Shown: positions 18,758 through 28,445 of the stretch, piece by piece
How the letters are laid out: each line of letters starts with the position of its first letter
Position numbering within the stretch: position 1 is the first letter of the stretch
Position numbers and translations under genes: made by a program
Notes under the pieces: model-generated
Databases searched by the model: none
Told to the model about the DNA's origin: nothing
Seen by the model: only the letters and a program-made list of their open reading frames with translations
Assembly (NCBI RefSeq): GCF_018394335.1
Contig: NZ_CP074572.1
Coordinates: forward strand, 620,001 to 684,000
Direction: 5' to 3'
Origin: Shewanella dokdonensis
GTDB lineage: Bacteria > Pseudomonadota > Gammaproteobacteria > Enterobacterales > Shewanellaceae
Length of the DNA stretch: 64,000 nt

Positions 18758-19554
18758 CAGAAGCCTCCATCAAGCTTGCATTGCAGCTGTGCCACGTCAC
18801 ACAACAACACCTGCGCCGCATGCCACACATCATCAAAATGTGCCATGATAGGCCCCAATGTCAGCCATAAAATAAGTAAACCACCAATCATGGCCACCGG
18901 AAAACCAATGGAAAAAATATTCAATTGAGGTGACGCGCGGGTCATCACCCCGAAGGCAAGATTCACTGTCAGTAACGCTACAATGGCCGAGATTGACATG
19001 GTCAACGCCGCCCCAAACATGTAGCTGCCCCACTCAGCCAAACTGCGATAACTGGCAATATTGATGCCGTGGATAGATACCGGAATTGTGTTAAAGCTGG
19101 CAACCAACATGCGGATCAGCACCAGATGACCATCAACACTGAGAAAAATTAGCGTCGTTAACACTAAGAAAAAATTCCCGACCACCGGGGTTTGCTGCCC
19201 CGAAGCCGGATCGACCATAGACGCAAACCCTAAACTGGTTTGCATCCCGATGATCTGCCCAGTCAGCACAAAAGTCTGCATCAGCAATAAGGTGACAAAC
19301 CCCATCGCCGAACCAATTAATAACTGCTGCGCCGTGATAAAGACGGATTCCAGCGATAGCAGTTCCATTTTCGGCATAGGAGGGAGCACAGGTGCAACAG
19401 CAACCGTGATGGCAACAGCCAGCAACAACCGCACCCGGGTTGGGGTGGTACTGGCGCCAAAAATTGCCATCACCATCAACATGCTGGCAATGCGAAACAG
19501 TGGCCAGAGATATCCCGCCAGTACCTGTTGGATGGAGTCAAACAGGATTTCCAT
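18757..19554 (-). CDS. fliR: Flagellar export gate protein FliR
   Basis: A 265-residue, very hydrophobic protein with about six membrane segments; conserved MVDPASGQQTPVVGNF follows the third. FliR forms the export gate core with FliP and FliQ. The stop overlaps the flhB start by one base, and the gene follows fliQ by 3 bases. Intact. Confidence 0.97.
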   Translation of the reverse strand: MEILFDSIQQVLAGYLWPLFRIASMLMVMAIFGASTTPTRVRLLLAVAITVAVAPVLPPMPKMELLSLESVFITAQQLLIGSAMGFVTLLLMQTFVLTGQIIGMQTSLGFASMVDPASGQQTPVVGNFFLVLTTLIFLSVDGHLVLIRMLVASFNTIPVSIHGINIASYRSLAEWGSYMFGAALTMSISAIVALLTVNLAFGVMTRASPQLNIFSIGFPVAMIGGLLILWLTLGPIMAHFDDVWHAAQVLLCDVAQLQCKLDGGF

Positions 19555-19557
19555 GTA

Positions 19558-19821
19558 CTACCCCACCACTTGCGGGATCCGCTGCACCATTTCCATAAAA
19601 ATCCATCAGCGTTTGCACCAGCCAATGGCCGAGGAACATCAGGGCAAACAAGGTGGTCAGCAGGGTAAAAAGCTCAGCGTTTGTTCGTTAATGGAGGTGG
19701 CCGCTTGAAAAACTGACACAACTAACCCAATAAGCAGACTGGGGACAACCACTGCTGACACGATGATTACAATCACCGACAGTGCTTCACGCAACACATC
19801 GACAAAAGCCTCAGGTGTCAT
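19558..19821 (-). pseudogene. fliQ: Flagellar export gate protein FliQ, interrupted by two indels
   Basis: The ATG at 19821 opens MTPEAFVDVLREALSV and stays in frame to TLSFLP, then meets TGA. The middle part (LLTTLFALMFLGHWLVQTLMDF) is in another phase, and the end (MEMVQRIPQVVG, stop 19558-19560) is back in the first phase. So at least two indels are present, one near 19673-19675 and one in the A5 run at 19597-19601. Family proteins have an extra arginine after FLP and two phenylalanines in MDFF, which suggests lost bases at both. About 88-89 residues with two membrane helices. It is part of the FliPQR export gate. Confidence 0.88.
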
Positions 19822-19831
19822 AATGCGTCTC

Positions 19832-20577
19832 CTATTGTCCGAAACTGTTCGCCAACGTACCCATCACCAGCGTCCAGCCATCCACTAACACAAACAACAT
19901 AATCTTAAATGGGAGTGAAACTATCATAGGAGACAACATCATCATCCCCATGGCCATCAGAATACTAGCAACCACCAAATCCAGAACCAAGAATGGAATA
20001 AACAGCATAAAACCAATCTGGAAAGCCGTTTTCAGCTCACTGGTGATAAATGCCGGAATGACCACTGTCATCGGCGTATCTTCCGGTTTTTGAATGCCTT
20101 TATAACCGGCAATTTCAATAAAGGAGTTCAAGTCAGTGTTGCGGGTTTGCGCCAACATAAACTGCTTCAGCGGTCCTTCCCCGGCTTTCACCGCTTGTTG
20201 CAGCGTCATGCTCTCATTCATATAGGGCTGCACCGCACCATCATAAATTTTGTCAAACACCGGTGACATGATGAAAAAGGTCATGAACAAGCTGATGCCT
20301 ATCAACACTTGATTCGATGGTGTCTGTTGCAACCCTAACGCTTGACGCAAGATGGCCAGCACCACAATTATCCGGGTGAACGAGGTGAGCATAATGACCA
20401 TTGCGGGCAAAAACTCAGCGCGGTCATCAGCAACAGGATCTGCATGGTGACAGAGTATTCAGTGGCGCCATTAGGCCCGGTGGTCACGGTTACCGCCGGA
20501 AACAAGGCATCTTGGGCATGGGCCAGCGATGGCGACAACATCGCCGCCAGAAAGACAAACAGCAGTGACCACTTCAT
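19832..20577 (-). pseudogene. fliP: Flagellar export gate protein FliP, frameshifted
   Basis: The start at 20577 gives a cleavable signal peptide (MKWSLLFVFLAAMLSPSLAHA) as expected for FliP. The frame breaks in TALSF; adding one T to the five-T run (plus A5, 20409-20413) gives [19 protein letters not shown] and continues to 19832. The restored length is 248 residues. FliP forms the pentameric centre of the export gate and has four membrane segments. Its start codon overlaps the fliO stop (ATGA). Confidence 0.93.
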
Positions 20578-20942
20578 CGCTGCGTCTGCCTAGCCATTTT
20601 CAGCCGATTAGCAAAAGTATTGGTTTCAACCAACACTGGCTGCTGCAATTTATCCAATAAGGTAATCTGTCCGGCCGTGACACCCAGCAGGTATTGCTGT
20701 CCGTCAAGTTCGGCCAATACCAGACGTTCTTTGGGCCCGACAGGCGTCTGCGCTAAGGTTTTAATGACTGAATGAGTACCACTGACCAGATTCAAACGTT
20801 TCAACAGGTAGGCCAGCACAAAAATAATCAGCAATACCAGCAGTAGGCCACCAAACATACCGGCAAAAGCCGTGATATCCACAGTGCTTTTCCCCGTCAC
20901 AGCCTGAGCGGCATCTGCGGTAGTTGCGAGAGTCTGACTCAT
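20574..20942 (-). CDS. fliO: Flagellar biosynthesis protein FliO
   Basis: A 122-residue protein with one membrane segment (about 28-46), followed by the conserved LKRL and a small cytoplasmic domain with KERLVLAELDGQQYLLGVT, diagnostic of FliO. It helps assemble FliP into the export gate. It overlaps fliP by 4 bases and follows fliN by 7 bases. Confidence 0.93.
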   Translation of the reverse strand: MSQTLATTADAAQAVTGKSTVDITAFAGMFGGLLLVLLIIFVLAYLLKRLNLVSGTHSVIKTLAQTPVGPKERLVLAELDGQQYLLGVTAGQITLLDKLQQPVLVETNTFANRLKMARQTQR

Positions 20943-20949
20943 AAGCTGC

Positions 20950-21333
20950 TCACTTGAGTTTTTTGATACGTTCAGTTTGGCTGATCACGTCAGTCAGACG
21001 GATACCAAATTTATCGTTAACCACCACCACTTCACCGTGGGCAATCAGCGTACCATTGACCATCACATCCAGCGGTTCCCCGGCCACCCGATCCAGTTCC
21101 ACAACGGAACCTTGGTTTAGCTGTAACAGATTACGAATGCTGATAAAGCTACGTCCCACCTCCATCGAAATGGTCACGGGAATATCTAAAATGGCATCTA
21201 ATTTGGCCTCATCCACATTGATCGCTTTGGCCGTGCTTTTCAGCTCATCCAGTTCCACCGCTTTGGTTTCTTCATCGGCATCGGCTTGCTCTGCCATCGC
21301 AGCAGCCCAATCGTCCATCTCGTCGTTACTCAT
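20950..21333 (-). CDS. fliN: Flagellar motor switch protein FliN
   Basis: A 127-residue C-ring protein: an acidic N-terminal tail (1-45), then the SpoA domain with DIPVTISMEVGR, LNQGSVVELDRVAGEPLDV and GEVVVVNDKFGIRLT. With FliM and FliG it forms the switch complex, and it helps dock the export ATPase. Intact, usual length, 12 bases after fliM. Confidence 0.97.
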   Translation of the reverse strand: MSNDEMDDWAAAMAEQADADEETKAVELDELKSTAKAINVDEAKLDAILDIPVTISMEVGRSFISIRNLLQLNQGSVVELDRVAGEPLDVMVNGTLIAHGEVVVVNDKFGIRLTDVISQTERIKKLK

Positions 21334-21345
21334 GCGTATTGCACC

Positions 21346-22373
21346 TTATATTTCAGAGAGATTTTTTGACTTATTTTTATGAGTGACCAACTGTAACTCG
21401 GTCTTGACCGTTTCCGGTCGCGCAATTTTAGTCATTATCTGTAATGCCAGATTATCCTGAACTTTGCCAAGTTTACAGCGATAGGACGGCAGATCTTCAA
21501 TGCGCATCACCAGATATTCAGGTAACTCCACCGGAATAACATCTCCGGCTTTAAATTCCATCACATCTCGGAGCGACAGCTCTTTCTCAACCAGTGTTGC
21601 ATCAAGCCCCACTTTAACATCCATGATTTCATCTTTAAGCGCCTGCGACCAGCGCATGTCGGTGTCCTGTTTATCACTTTGCACACCGGCATCGAGCAAT
21701 TCACGAATGGGTTCAATCATGGAGTACGGCATGGTGATATGGAAATCACCACCGCCACCGTCGACTTCAATATGAAACGAATTTACCACCACAACTTCGG
21801 TCGGGCTGACGATGTTAGCCATGGCAGGGTTAACTTCAGAGTCAAGGAAATCAAACTCTACATCCATCACCGGAGCCCAAGCATCTTTGTAATCTTCAAA
21901 GACGATCTTCATCAGCAACTGAATGATGCGCCGCTCGGTTGGCGTGAATTCGCGCCCTTCAATCTTGGCATGAAACCGGCCATCCCCGCCAAAAAGTTAT
22001 CGACCAGGATAAACACTAAGCGTGCTTCCATGGTGATCAGCGCCGTGCCTTTTAACGGATTAAAACGCACCATATTCAAGCTGGTTGGCACAAACAGCGT
22101 ATGCACGTACTCGCCAAACTTGAGCATTTGTACACCGTTGATCGAAACTTCTGCCGAACGCCGCATCATGTTGAACATGCTGATCCGCAGATGCCTGGCA
22201 AAACGCTCATTGACTATTTCCAGTGTCGGCATGCGCCCACGGACGATGCGATCCTGAGAGGAAAAGTCATAGCTTTTAGCTTCAAGGCTTGACTCTTCTA
22301 CCTCATCTTCATCGATATCATCAACGCCGTGTAACAGCGCATCGATTTCGTCCTGGCTTAATAAGTCACTCAC
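21346..22373 (-). pseudogene. fliM: Flagellar motor switch protein FliM, frameshifted
   Basis: The N-terminal part (LSQDEIDALLHG CheY-binding segment, then the middle domain) runs to LVDNF and then leaves frame. Adding one T to the five-T run (plus A5, 21991-21995) gives the conserved DNFFGGDGRFHAKIEGREFTP, joined to LLMKIVFEDYKDAW and on to 21346. Restored length 342 residues. The C-terminal SpoA domain pairs with FliN. FliM binds CheY-P and sets rotation direction. Confidence 0.95.
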
Positions 22374-22403
22374 GATACCGCCTCTATCCTGTCAAATTCG
22401 GGG

Positions 22404-22928
22404 CTATTGCATCACAAAGCCGGTAAATAATACTTTTTCGACCACTTTACGGCCCGTTACCGGTTGCAGCGTATTCTGTACATTCAACAGCGCTAACTGC
22501 CGTAATTCATCTTTCCCGGCTTGAGTGCTGAGTTTTTCAACACTGCCGCTGCTAAATGTTGTTAGCAGGGCATCTTCCACCAGCGGAATATGTTTTTTCA
22601 GCAAGATGTCGTCATCGCTACCGCGCACCATCAACTGTACTTTAATTTCCACCAGCCGCGTCTGGTTATTACCCGGCAGATTGAACAAGAATGGCCTTGG
22701 CATTGCTACATAAAATGCTTCTTTAGAGTTGTCAGTTTGTGCCGCTTTCGCCGGGTCCTCGACTGGCGCGGCGTCCTCGCTACTGCCACCAAAAATCCAC
22801 CACAGCACAGCGGCCAGCACTAACAACACCAACACCCCAGCGGCACCACCGATAATCAGCAATTTTTTCTTACGCTTGCTTTTACCTTCTGGGTTTTCCT
22901 GCAATTGCAGTTCGTCTTGTTCTGCCAT
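22404..22928 (-). CDS. fliL: Flagellar basal-body associated protein FliL
   Basis: A 174-residue protein: a lysine/arginine patch (KSKRKKK), one membrane helix (about 23-46), an acidic linker and a stomatin-like periplasmic domain ending with the family's VEKVLFTGFVMQ. FliL rings surround stator units and raise torque. Between fliK and fliM, as usual. Intact. Confidence 0.95.
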   Translation of the reverse strand: MAEQDELQLQENPEGKSKRKKKLLIIGGAAGVLVLLVLAAVLWWIFGGSSEDAAPVEDPAKAAQTDNSKEAFYVAMPRPFLFNLPGNNQTRLVEIKVQLMVRGSDDDILLKKHIPLVEDALLTTFSSGSVEKLSTQAGKDELRQLALLNVQNTLQPVTGRKVVEKVLFTGFVMQ

Positions 22929-22982
22929 GAATTATTCCTGTTACGCTACCCGATAACATTTCCAACCTAATAGGTTACCTGC

Positions 22983-24588
22983 TCACGCATAATAATCTAT
23001 AGCGGATGTCGAAGTTAACGACGGTTCTGCGGCTGTGCTGAGTTCTTCGGCGGAAATTTCACCAACAGCGGCGGAAGAAACATCACCGTTGCCAGCCATC
23101 TGCCCCTGCGGCTGACTTTGCTGTCCTCCGCCTTGTGATACTTGGCCATCGGCTAATTGCATACCTTGCTGCTGTAACAGCTCTCTTAATCTGGGCATGG
23201 ACTGTTCCAGCAACTCCCGAGTTTGTGGCTGGGTCACATGGAACTGTACCTGCGTGTGTTCTCCCTGCACCTGTAACTTGACGGTCATCGCACCAAGTTC
23301 GGGGGATCTAAACGGATCTCAGCGTGATGCACACCGTTATTTACCATTGTCAGCAACTGCTGCCTGATGGCTGGTGCAAATCGCTGCACTAATTCTTGAG
23401 TACTCTGCTGCGGTTCACCGGCCTGCCGCAATGATAACTGATACTGAGTCATGCCATTACGATTAGTGGCCGTTGTTAACCCAGGCGCAGCGGCATGCTG
23501 CGGTGATTTCACCTCAGTAATACTATCCTGCAAATCTTTTATTAAGGGCGATTTAGCCGCTTTATCGGCACTGGCTTCGGCAACATTTTCCAGTGCTGCT
23601 TTGATGCTATCGCTGAATTTATCCAAGGCACTATGCTTGGCTGCGGCATCCGCATCCAGCAGTTGTCCAGTAGAAGACATCTGCGCTATCAATGACTTAT
23701 CTGTGGCGCTATTGCCTGCGCCCGCCTTGTCTTGTGCTTGTTCATCCGTCAATAACTGCGCCAGTAATTGCTGTAATTGCCCTTGGGGAGAGGAGTGCGT
23801 CGAACCATTAGCCCCCAGTAAATCTTTACCACTTGCGGTAGTCGTTGCAGGTGAATGCTGATTCACGGGCAGTTGCTGCAATGCCGCCAATAACTCCGCC
23901 AGCGCTTGTTCAAGCGGGGTATCAGTCTGCGACTCATCGTCGCTGTTTACCCCAGTTTTATCGCTAGCTTTATCTGAGCCTGCGGCATCGCCAGAGGCGT
24001 GCTGCTGCAACTGTGACAATAATGCCTGTAATGTTTGTGCCGAATCGGCGGCGGCAGTCGAGGTATCATCTTGGGGTAACAGTGCCACCAGGGCATCGAG
24101 TAGCTGAGCAAGCGCAGAATCAAGATTATCTTCGCTCTTACCAGTACCATCGGCAGCACTGCCAACTGCTGACGAGTTGTTCAGCATCGCCGCCAACTGC
24201 TGCAATAACGCTTTAGGGTCTTGCCCTGAAAGCTGCTGGAGTTGCTGTTCATCCAGCCCGGCAAGCTGTGCCAGTTTAGTGACGGCATTTTGCAATTTTT
24301 CTTCCGGCGGCAACTTCTTGCCCATGGAAATCTGCCCTAGCACTGAAGCCACTTTGTCATCAGCACCCGCATTGGCATCAACCACGGTCTTTTTTGCGCC
24401 AGTAGTAACAGATGAGGCGTAAGCATTCACCTGTGCTGCGCGCTGGTTTCCGGTATAACTTGAGGTGGATTGTGCTTGCTGAAAAGCGTCAAAAAACCTG
24501 AATTATCAGATCCCTTAGCAGATTCTGAGACAACTTTCCCCGCATTGTTCTGAGGGGATGACACTACGTTGTTGGCTAGCTGTTGCAT
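22983..24588 (-). pseudogene. fliK: Hook-length control protein FliK, frameshifted twice
   Basis: The ATG at 24588 (GGAGG site) starts MQQLANNVVSS and breaks in SGF. One T added to the six-T run (plus A6, 24491-24496) restores FFDAFQQAQ. The long Q/A/S/D-rich ruler region follows. A second break in RLDPP is repaired by one C (plus G5, 23301-23305), giving the FliK signature LDPPELGAMTV and the C-terminal domain to 22983. Restored length about 535 residues. FliK is secreted, measures the hook and triggers FlhB switching. It has its own sigma-54-like promoter. Confidence 0.93.
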
Positions 24589-24675
24589 GCTGTCCTCCAG
24601 CGTGAAATCTCTGTGCTACAAGTTTGCTGCAGCAACCTGAAATTTGGCGATATTTAACAGTAATAGCTGGATAAA

Positions 24676-24690
24676 GCAAAAAACAGGCCA
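24676..24690 (-). promoter_or_regulatory. Sigma-54-like promoter of fliK
   Basis: The minus strand reads TGGCCT-N5-TTGC followed by TTT, with exact GG-N10-GC spacing, about 88 bases before fliK. It overlaps the gap after fliJ, so it begins the fliK-fliR transcript. Confidence 0.65.
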
Positions 24691-24696
24691 AATGTT

Positions 24697-25149
24697 TTAT
24701 TGATGTGTATTCAGTTTCCGCCGCAGAAACTGTTGAGACGCAAACTCGTCAATGAGTTTTTGCTCCTGTTTATTTTCTCGCAGTTGCTTTTGTTGGGCCT
24801 TTTTCTCTAGCAGCAGCTCCACCGCTTTACGTTTCTGCTGTTTTTCCATCCAATGTTGCTGGCGATACTGCTTTTGCTGTTCGGCCTCATGCACCACGGC
24901 TAGCTGCTGTTTAATGGCTTCGTCGACTTGGCGCACAAACCGATGAAACTGCTGATAATAGTCAGCGCGGATCTGTTGCCCTTGCTGAGCCGCCAGTTGC
25001 CGCATGTAATCTAGGCGATAGTCCCGCAACGACTGTAACTGATTGACACGTTTTTGATGCTCAAACTGCGCGGCTTTTAGGCGAAGCGCTGCCTGTTCTT
25101 CCGCTTCTTTAGCCAGTTTAAGTACAGTCAGTAAGGGATCGTGTGCCAT
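24697..25149 (-). CDS. fliJ: FliJ, flagellar export chaperone-escort protein
   Basis: A 150-residue protein that is almost entirely a coiled coil, rich in Q, R, K, E and A, the usual FliJ composition. FliJ forms the stalk of the FliI ATPase hexamer and links it to FlhA. It follows fliI by 10 bases and ends the fliE-fliJ operon before the fliK promoter. Confidence 0.92.
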   Translation of the reverse strand: MAHDPLLTVLKLAKEAEEQAALRLKAAQFEHQKRVNQLQSLRDYRLDYMRQLAAQQGQQIRADYYQQFHRFVRQVDEAIKQQLAVVHEAEQQKQYRQQHWMEKQQKRKAVELLLEKKAQQKQLRENKQEQKLIDEFASQQFLRRKLNTHQ

Positions 25150-25159
25150 TTATTCGCCC

Positions 25160-26500
25160 TTATACCCGACACTGAGCCGCCAACTGCCCCAACATCTGCT
25201 GGCTGTCAGCAAAGCTCACCGATTCATGCAGATGTTGCCTTAAAAGGCATTGGTTGCAGGTTGCCAGGCGAATGGCATTGTCAATGCGCGGATCGCTACC
25301 CTGTGAATAGGCACCAATGGAGATCAGATCACGATTCTGCTGATATAGGGAATACATCTGTTTCACCCGGCGCATCGCCTCCAGATGTTCGGCAGAGATC
25401 ACCATAGGAGCGACACGGCTGATGGAGGCTTCAATATCGATTGCCGGATAGTGTCCAGAATCGGCCAGCGCTCGCGACAGGACAATGTGACCATCCAGAA
25501 TAGCTCTGGAGGCATCGGCAATCGGATCTTGCTGATCATCGCCTTCGGTCAGCACCGTATAAAAAGCCGTAATAGATCCCTGCCCCTCACCACCATTCCC
25601 GGCGCGTTCTACTAGCCGTGGTAGCCGAGCAAATACCGAGGGCGGATACCCCTTGGTTGCCGGTGGCTCACCTACCGCCAAAGCGATTTCACGTTGCGCC
25701 TGGGCATAACGTGTCAGGCTGTCCATCAACAGCAGCACGTCATATCCTAAATCTCGAAAATATTCGGCAATACGTGTTGAGGTTTCACAGGCGCGTAAAC
25801 GCATCAACGGCGAGGTATCGGCGGGAGCCGCAATCACTACCGAACGGGCACGCCCTGCTTCACCAAGGATCTCTTCAATAAATTCTTTAACTTCGCGGCC
25901 ACGTTCACCGACTAAGCCCACCACAATAATATCGGCGGTAGTACCGCGGGTCATCATCCCCAACAACACACTTTTACCCACGCCTGAACCCGCAAATAGC
26001 CCCATGCGCTGCCCCTTCCCGACCGTCAGCATGGCATTGATAGCCCTGACGCCAACATCGAGTGGTTCGGTAATTGCGCGTCTCGCAAGCGGATTGATTG
26101 GCTCGCTGTGGCGGGAGGTTTGCTCTTGATTGCTCAACGGCCCGAGCCCATCCAAAGGCTGACCATTGCCATCAAGTACTCTGCCAAGGAGTTTCATGCC
26201 TACATTAAGACCCGTCTGCTCGCCCAGAGGAATAACCCGCGCCCCAGGAACCACCCCGCGTAACTCCTCAACTGGCATCAGATACAGCAGATCATCATCG
26301 AACCCCACAACCTCTGCCACCATGGTGCCAGATACGGTATCAATAGCGCACAAACTCCCCACTGGGGCACGACAGCCGGTGGCTTCCAGCGTCAAGCCCA
26401 CCACCCGCACCAGTTGCCCACTGGCGATAGGCTGATAAGGTCCGGTTCGCTGACTAAGCTGATGAAATGCCTCAAGCAGATGGCGTTGACGTTGTTCCAT
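25160..26500 (-). CDS. fliI: Flagellum-specific export ATPase FliI
   Basis: About 446 residues from the ATG at 26500, preceded by GGAGAG; two in-frame starts further upstream would deepen the overlap with fliH. It has the F1-beta-like fold with P-loop FAGSGVGKS, the arginine-rich [10 protein letters not shown] segment, the [13 protein letters not shown] catalytic stretch and [18 protein letters not shown]. It powers unfolding and entry of export substrates. The start overlaps the fliH end by 29 bases. Confidence 0.97.
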   Translation of the reverse strand: MEQRQRHLLEAFHQLSQRTGPYQPIASGQLVRVVGLTLEATGCRAPVGSLCAIDTVSGTMVAEVVGFDDDLLYLMPVEELRGVVPGARVIPLGEQTGLNVGMKLLGRVLDGNGQPLDGLGPLSNQEQTSRHSEPINPLARRAITEPLDVGVRAINAMLTVGKGQRMGLFAGSGVGKSVLLGMMTRGTTADIIVVGLVGERGREVKEFIEEILGEAGRARSVVIAAPADTSPLMRLRACETSTRIAEYFRDLGYDVLLLMDSLTRYAQAQREIALAVGEPPATKGYPPSVFARLPRLVERAGNGGEGQGSITAFYTVLTEGDDQQDPIADASRAILDGHIVLSRALADSGHYPAIDIEASISRVAPMVISAEHLEAMRRVKQMYSLYQQNRDLISIGAYSQGSDPRIDNAIRLATCNQCLLRQHLHESVSFADSQQMLGQLAAQCRV

Positions 26501-27392
26501 CACTCTCTCCGTCATCATCATCCGCTACATCAGGAGCACTGATATCTGCGGCTTTAGCAGCGCTGTCAGCCGCTTTGGACTGCAACTGCTGGGCTAATTG
26601 TGTTTCATCCCGCGCCAATTGTTGGCGACGATTGAAGACGTCACTGAAGACTTTCTGCAAGCGGGTTTCTAGGCGCATGTCCACTTGTGAACGCTGGCAG
26701 GCCACAATACAATCGCCGCGATTAAGTCCTGGATCTTTTTCGATTTGCCACTGATTACGCTGTAACTGCTCCGCGCCATACAGTGATTGCACCAATTCCG
26801 CATCATCTGGCTGGAGCCGAATTGTCACCTTCTGCTCCTTTATTGGTAACGCGTCAATCCCCTGACGTAGCGCCGCCAGGATCTGTTCTGGATGGGTTTT
26901 CAGTTCATGACCGATAACGCTGCGACTGAGGTTTTCAGCTAAGGTCAGTAATGACTGTTCTATCTGTAAGTCGAGTAATGCCAGTGGTTGCTGAAACTGC
27001 GTCAACAGTTGTTCAAATTGGCTAAGTAATGCTTGAGCATGCGCTAAGCCTTCCGTTTTACCTTGTTCTAACCCCTGGGCTAATCCTTCTGCATGGCCTT
27101 GTTCCAGCCCCTGTAAACGGCCCTGTTCTACACCTTCTTTAAACCCTGCCGCCTTGCCTTCTTCAAAACCTTCTTGTTCAGCATCGGCACGAATGGCTTC
27201 AATCTCCGCCATGGTGGGAGGAACCAAGGGTTTATCGACTTGGGGCGCTTGATATTCTGCGGTTTTACGGCCAAAAACATTGGTTTCTGTTTTTGGCGGC
27301 AAGGAGGCACCGACATCCGGTAAAACCCATTCGTCAAACGCCGAGGCTTCTTCGGGAGGGATAATGTTCCGTGATGGTAGATGTTCGGCCAT
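26472..27392 (-). CDS. fliH: FliH, regulator of the export ATPase
   Basis: A 306-residue protein. Residues about 70-120 contain a run of GxxxG repeats ([18 protein letters not shown] type), a known FliH feature that forms a tightly packed helix dimer. The C-terminal domain (about 140-250) resembles the V/F-ATPase stator. The long acidic tail after residue 270 is variable. FliH holds FliI to the C ring through FliN. Intact; between fliG and fliI. Confidence 0.94.
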   Translation of the reverse strand: MAEHLPSRNIIPPEEASAFDEWVLPDVGASLPPKTETNVFGRKTAEYQAPQVDKPLVPPTMAEIEAIRADAEQEGFEEGKAAGFKEGVEQGRLQGLEQGHAEGLAQGLEQGKTEGLAHAQALLSQFEQLLTQFQQPLALLDLQIEQSLLTLAENLSRSVIGHELKTHPEQILAALRQGIDALPIKEQKVTIRLQPDDAELVQSLYGAEQLQRNQWQIEKDPGLNRGDCIVACQRSQVDMRLETRLQKVFSDVFNRRQQLARDETQLAQQLQSKAADSAAKAADISAPDVADDDDGESDGTTSTPSA

Positions 27393-27404
27393 AGCACTGA
27401 TACC

Positions 27405-28445
27405 TTACAGGAACTCTTCGCTGCCACCACCGCTCAGCATGATTTCACCGGCATCGGACAAACGACGAGCAATAGACAAGATCTCTTTCTGCGCCACTTC
27501 CACTTCGCTGACTCTGACGGGGCCCATAGCTTCCAGATCATCTCGCATAAGTTCAGCAGCACGTTTAGACATGTTATTGAAGATTTTTTCACGCAGTTGA
27601 TCATCGGCACCTTTCAGTGCTTTCATCAACACATCTTGCTGTACTTCACGCAGCAAGGTCTGCATACCACGGTCGTCGACATCGATAAGGTTTTCGAAGA
27701 CAAACATCAAATCCTGGATCTGCTGTGCCATCTCTTCGTCGGATTCTCGCAGGGTTTCCATCAACTGGCTTTCTACCGCGGTTTCCAAGTAGTTCATAAT
27801 GTTGGCGGCCGCTTTCAGACCACCCATCTTCGCCGCCTGAGCGCCACCCTGACCGGCGAACTGTTTTTCCATGATATCGTTCAGTTCCTGCAAAGCGGCG
27901 GGCTGAACTTCTTCAAGGTTGGCAATACGCATCATCAGATCCAAGCGGGTGTTTTCTGGGAACTGCGCAAATATCTGCGCCGCCTGATCAGGCTCCAGAT
28001 AAGACAGCACAATAGTTTGGATCTGTGGATGTTCATTCTGAATGATGCTGGCCACCTGCCGCGCATCCATCCATTTCAATGAATCCAACCCTTTGGCTCC
28101 GCTGCCCATGACTATCTGGTCAATCAAATTGCCGGCTTTGTCTTCACCTAGTGCGGCGGTCAGTGCCTTACGGATAAATTCCTGACTGTTAAAACCGATA
28201 GAGGAATATTTCTGAATGTCGTCCAGAAACAACTTATGCACGGCGGTAACGCGCTCCTGCCCGAATTCCTGCATACTCGCCATCGCCATCCCCACTTTCT
28301 GTACCTGTTTGGGTTCCAGATGTTTGAGAATAGACGCGGCATCTGCTTCGCTAAGACTCAGCAGTAATATTGCGGTTTTATCGATCCCGCTGAGGGACTT
28401 TACATCAAAATTGGCAGGCGCTTTGGCCTCTTCGTTATTTGCCAT
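27405..28445 (-). CDS. fliG: Flagellar motor switch protein FliG
   Basis: A 346-residue protein with the three FliG domains: the N-domain that joins FliF (AILLLSLSEADAASILKHL), the middle EHPQ motif (NEHPQIQTIVLSYLEP) and the C-terminal torque domain with charged helix residues (KRAAELMRDDLEAMGPVR). It transmits stator force to the rotor. The gene overlaps the fliF end by 11 bases. Intact. Confidence 0.98.
   Translation of the reverse strand: MANNEEAKAPANFDVKSLSGIDKTAILLLSLSEADAASILKHLEPKQVQKVGMAMASMQEFGQERVTAVHKLFLDDIQKYSSIGFNSQEFIRKALTAALGEDKAGNLIDQIVMGSGAKGLDSLKWMDARQVASIIQNEHPQIQTIVLSYLEPDQAAQIFAQFPENTRLDLMMRIANLEEVQPAALQELNDIMEKQFAGQGGAQAAKMGGLKAAANIMNYLETAVESQLMETLRESDEEMAQQIQDLMFVFENLIDVDDRGMQTLLREVQQDVLMKALKGADDQLREKIFNNMSKRAAELMRDDLEAMGPVRVSEVEVAQKEILSIARRLSDAGEIMLSGGGSEEFL

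Noticed and set aside
17622..18836. An FlhB with a cysteine-rich N-terminal extension starting at 18836
   Set aside because: That part is an out-of-phase reading of the fliR end. The true start at 18757 reads a normal FlhB N-terminus until the lost base.
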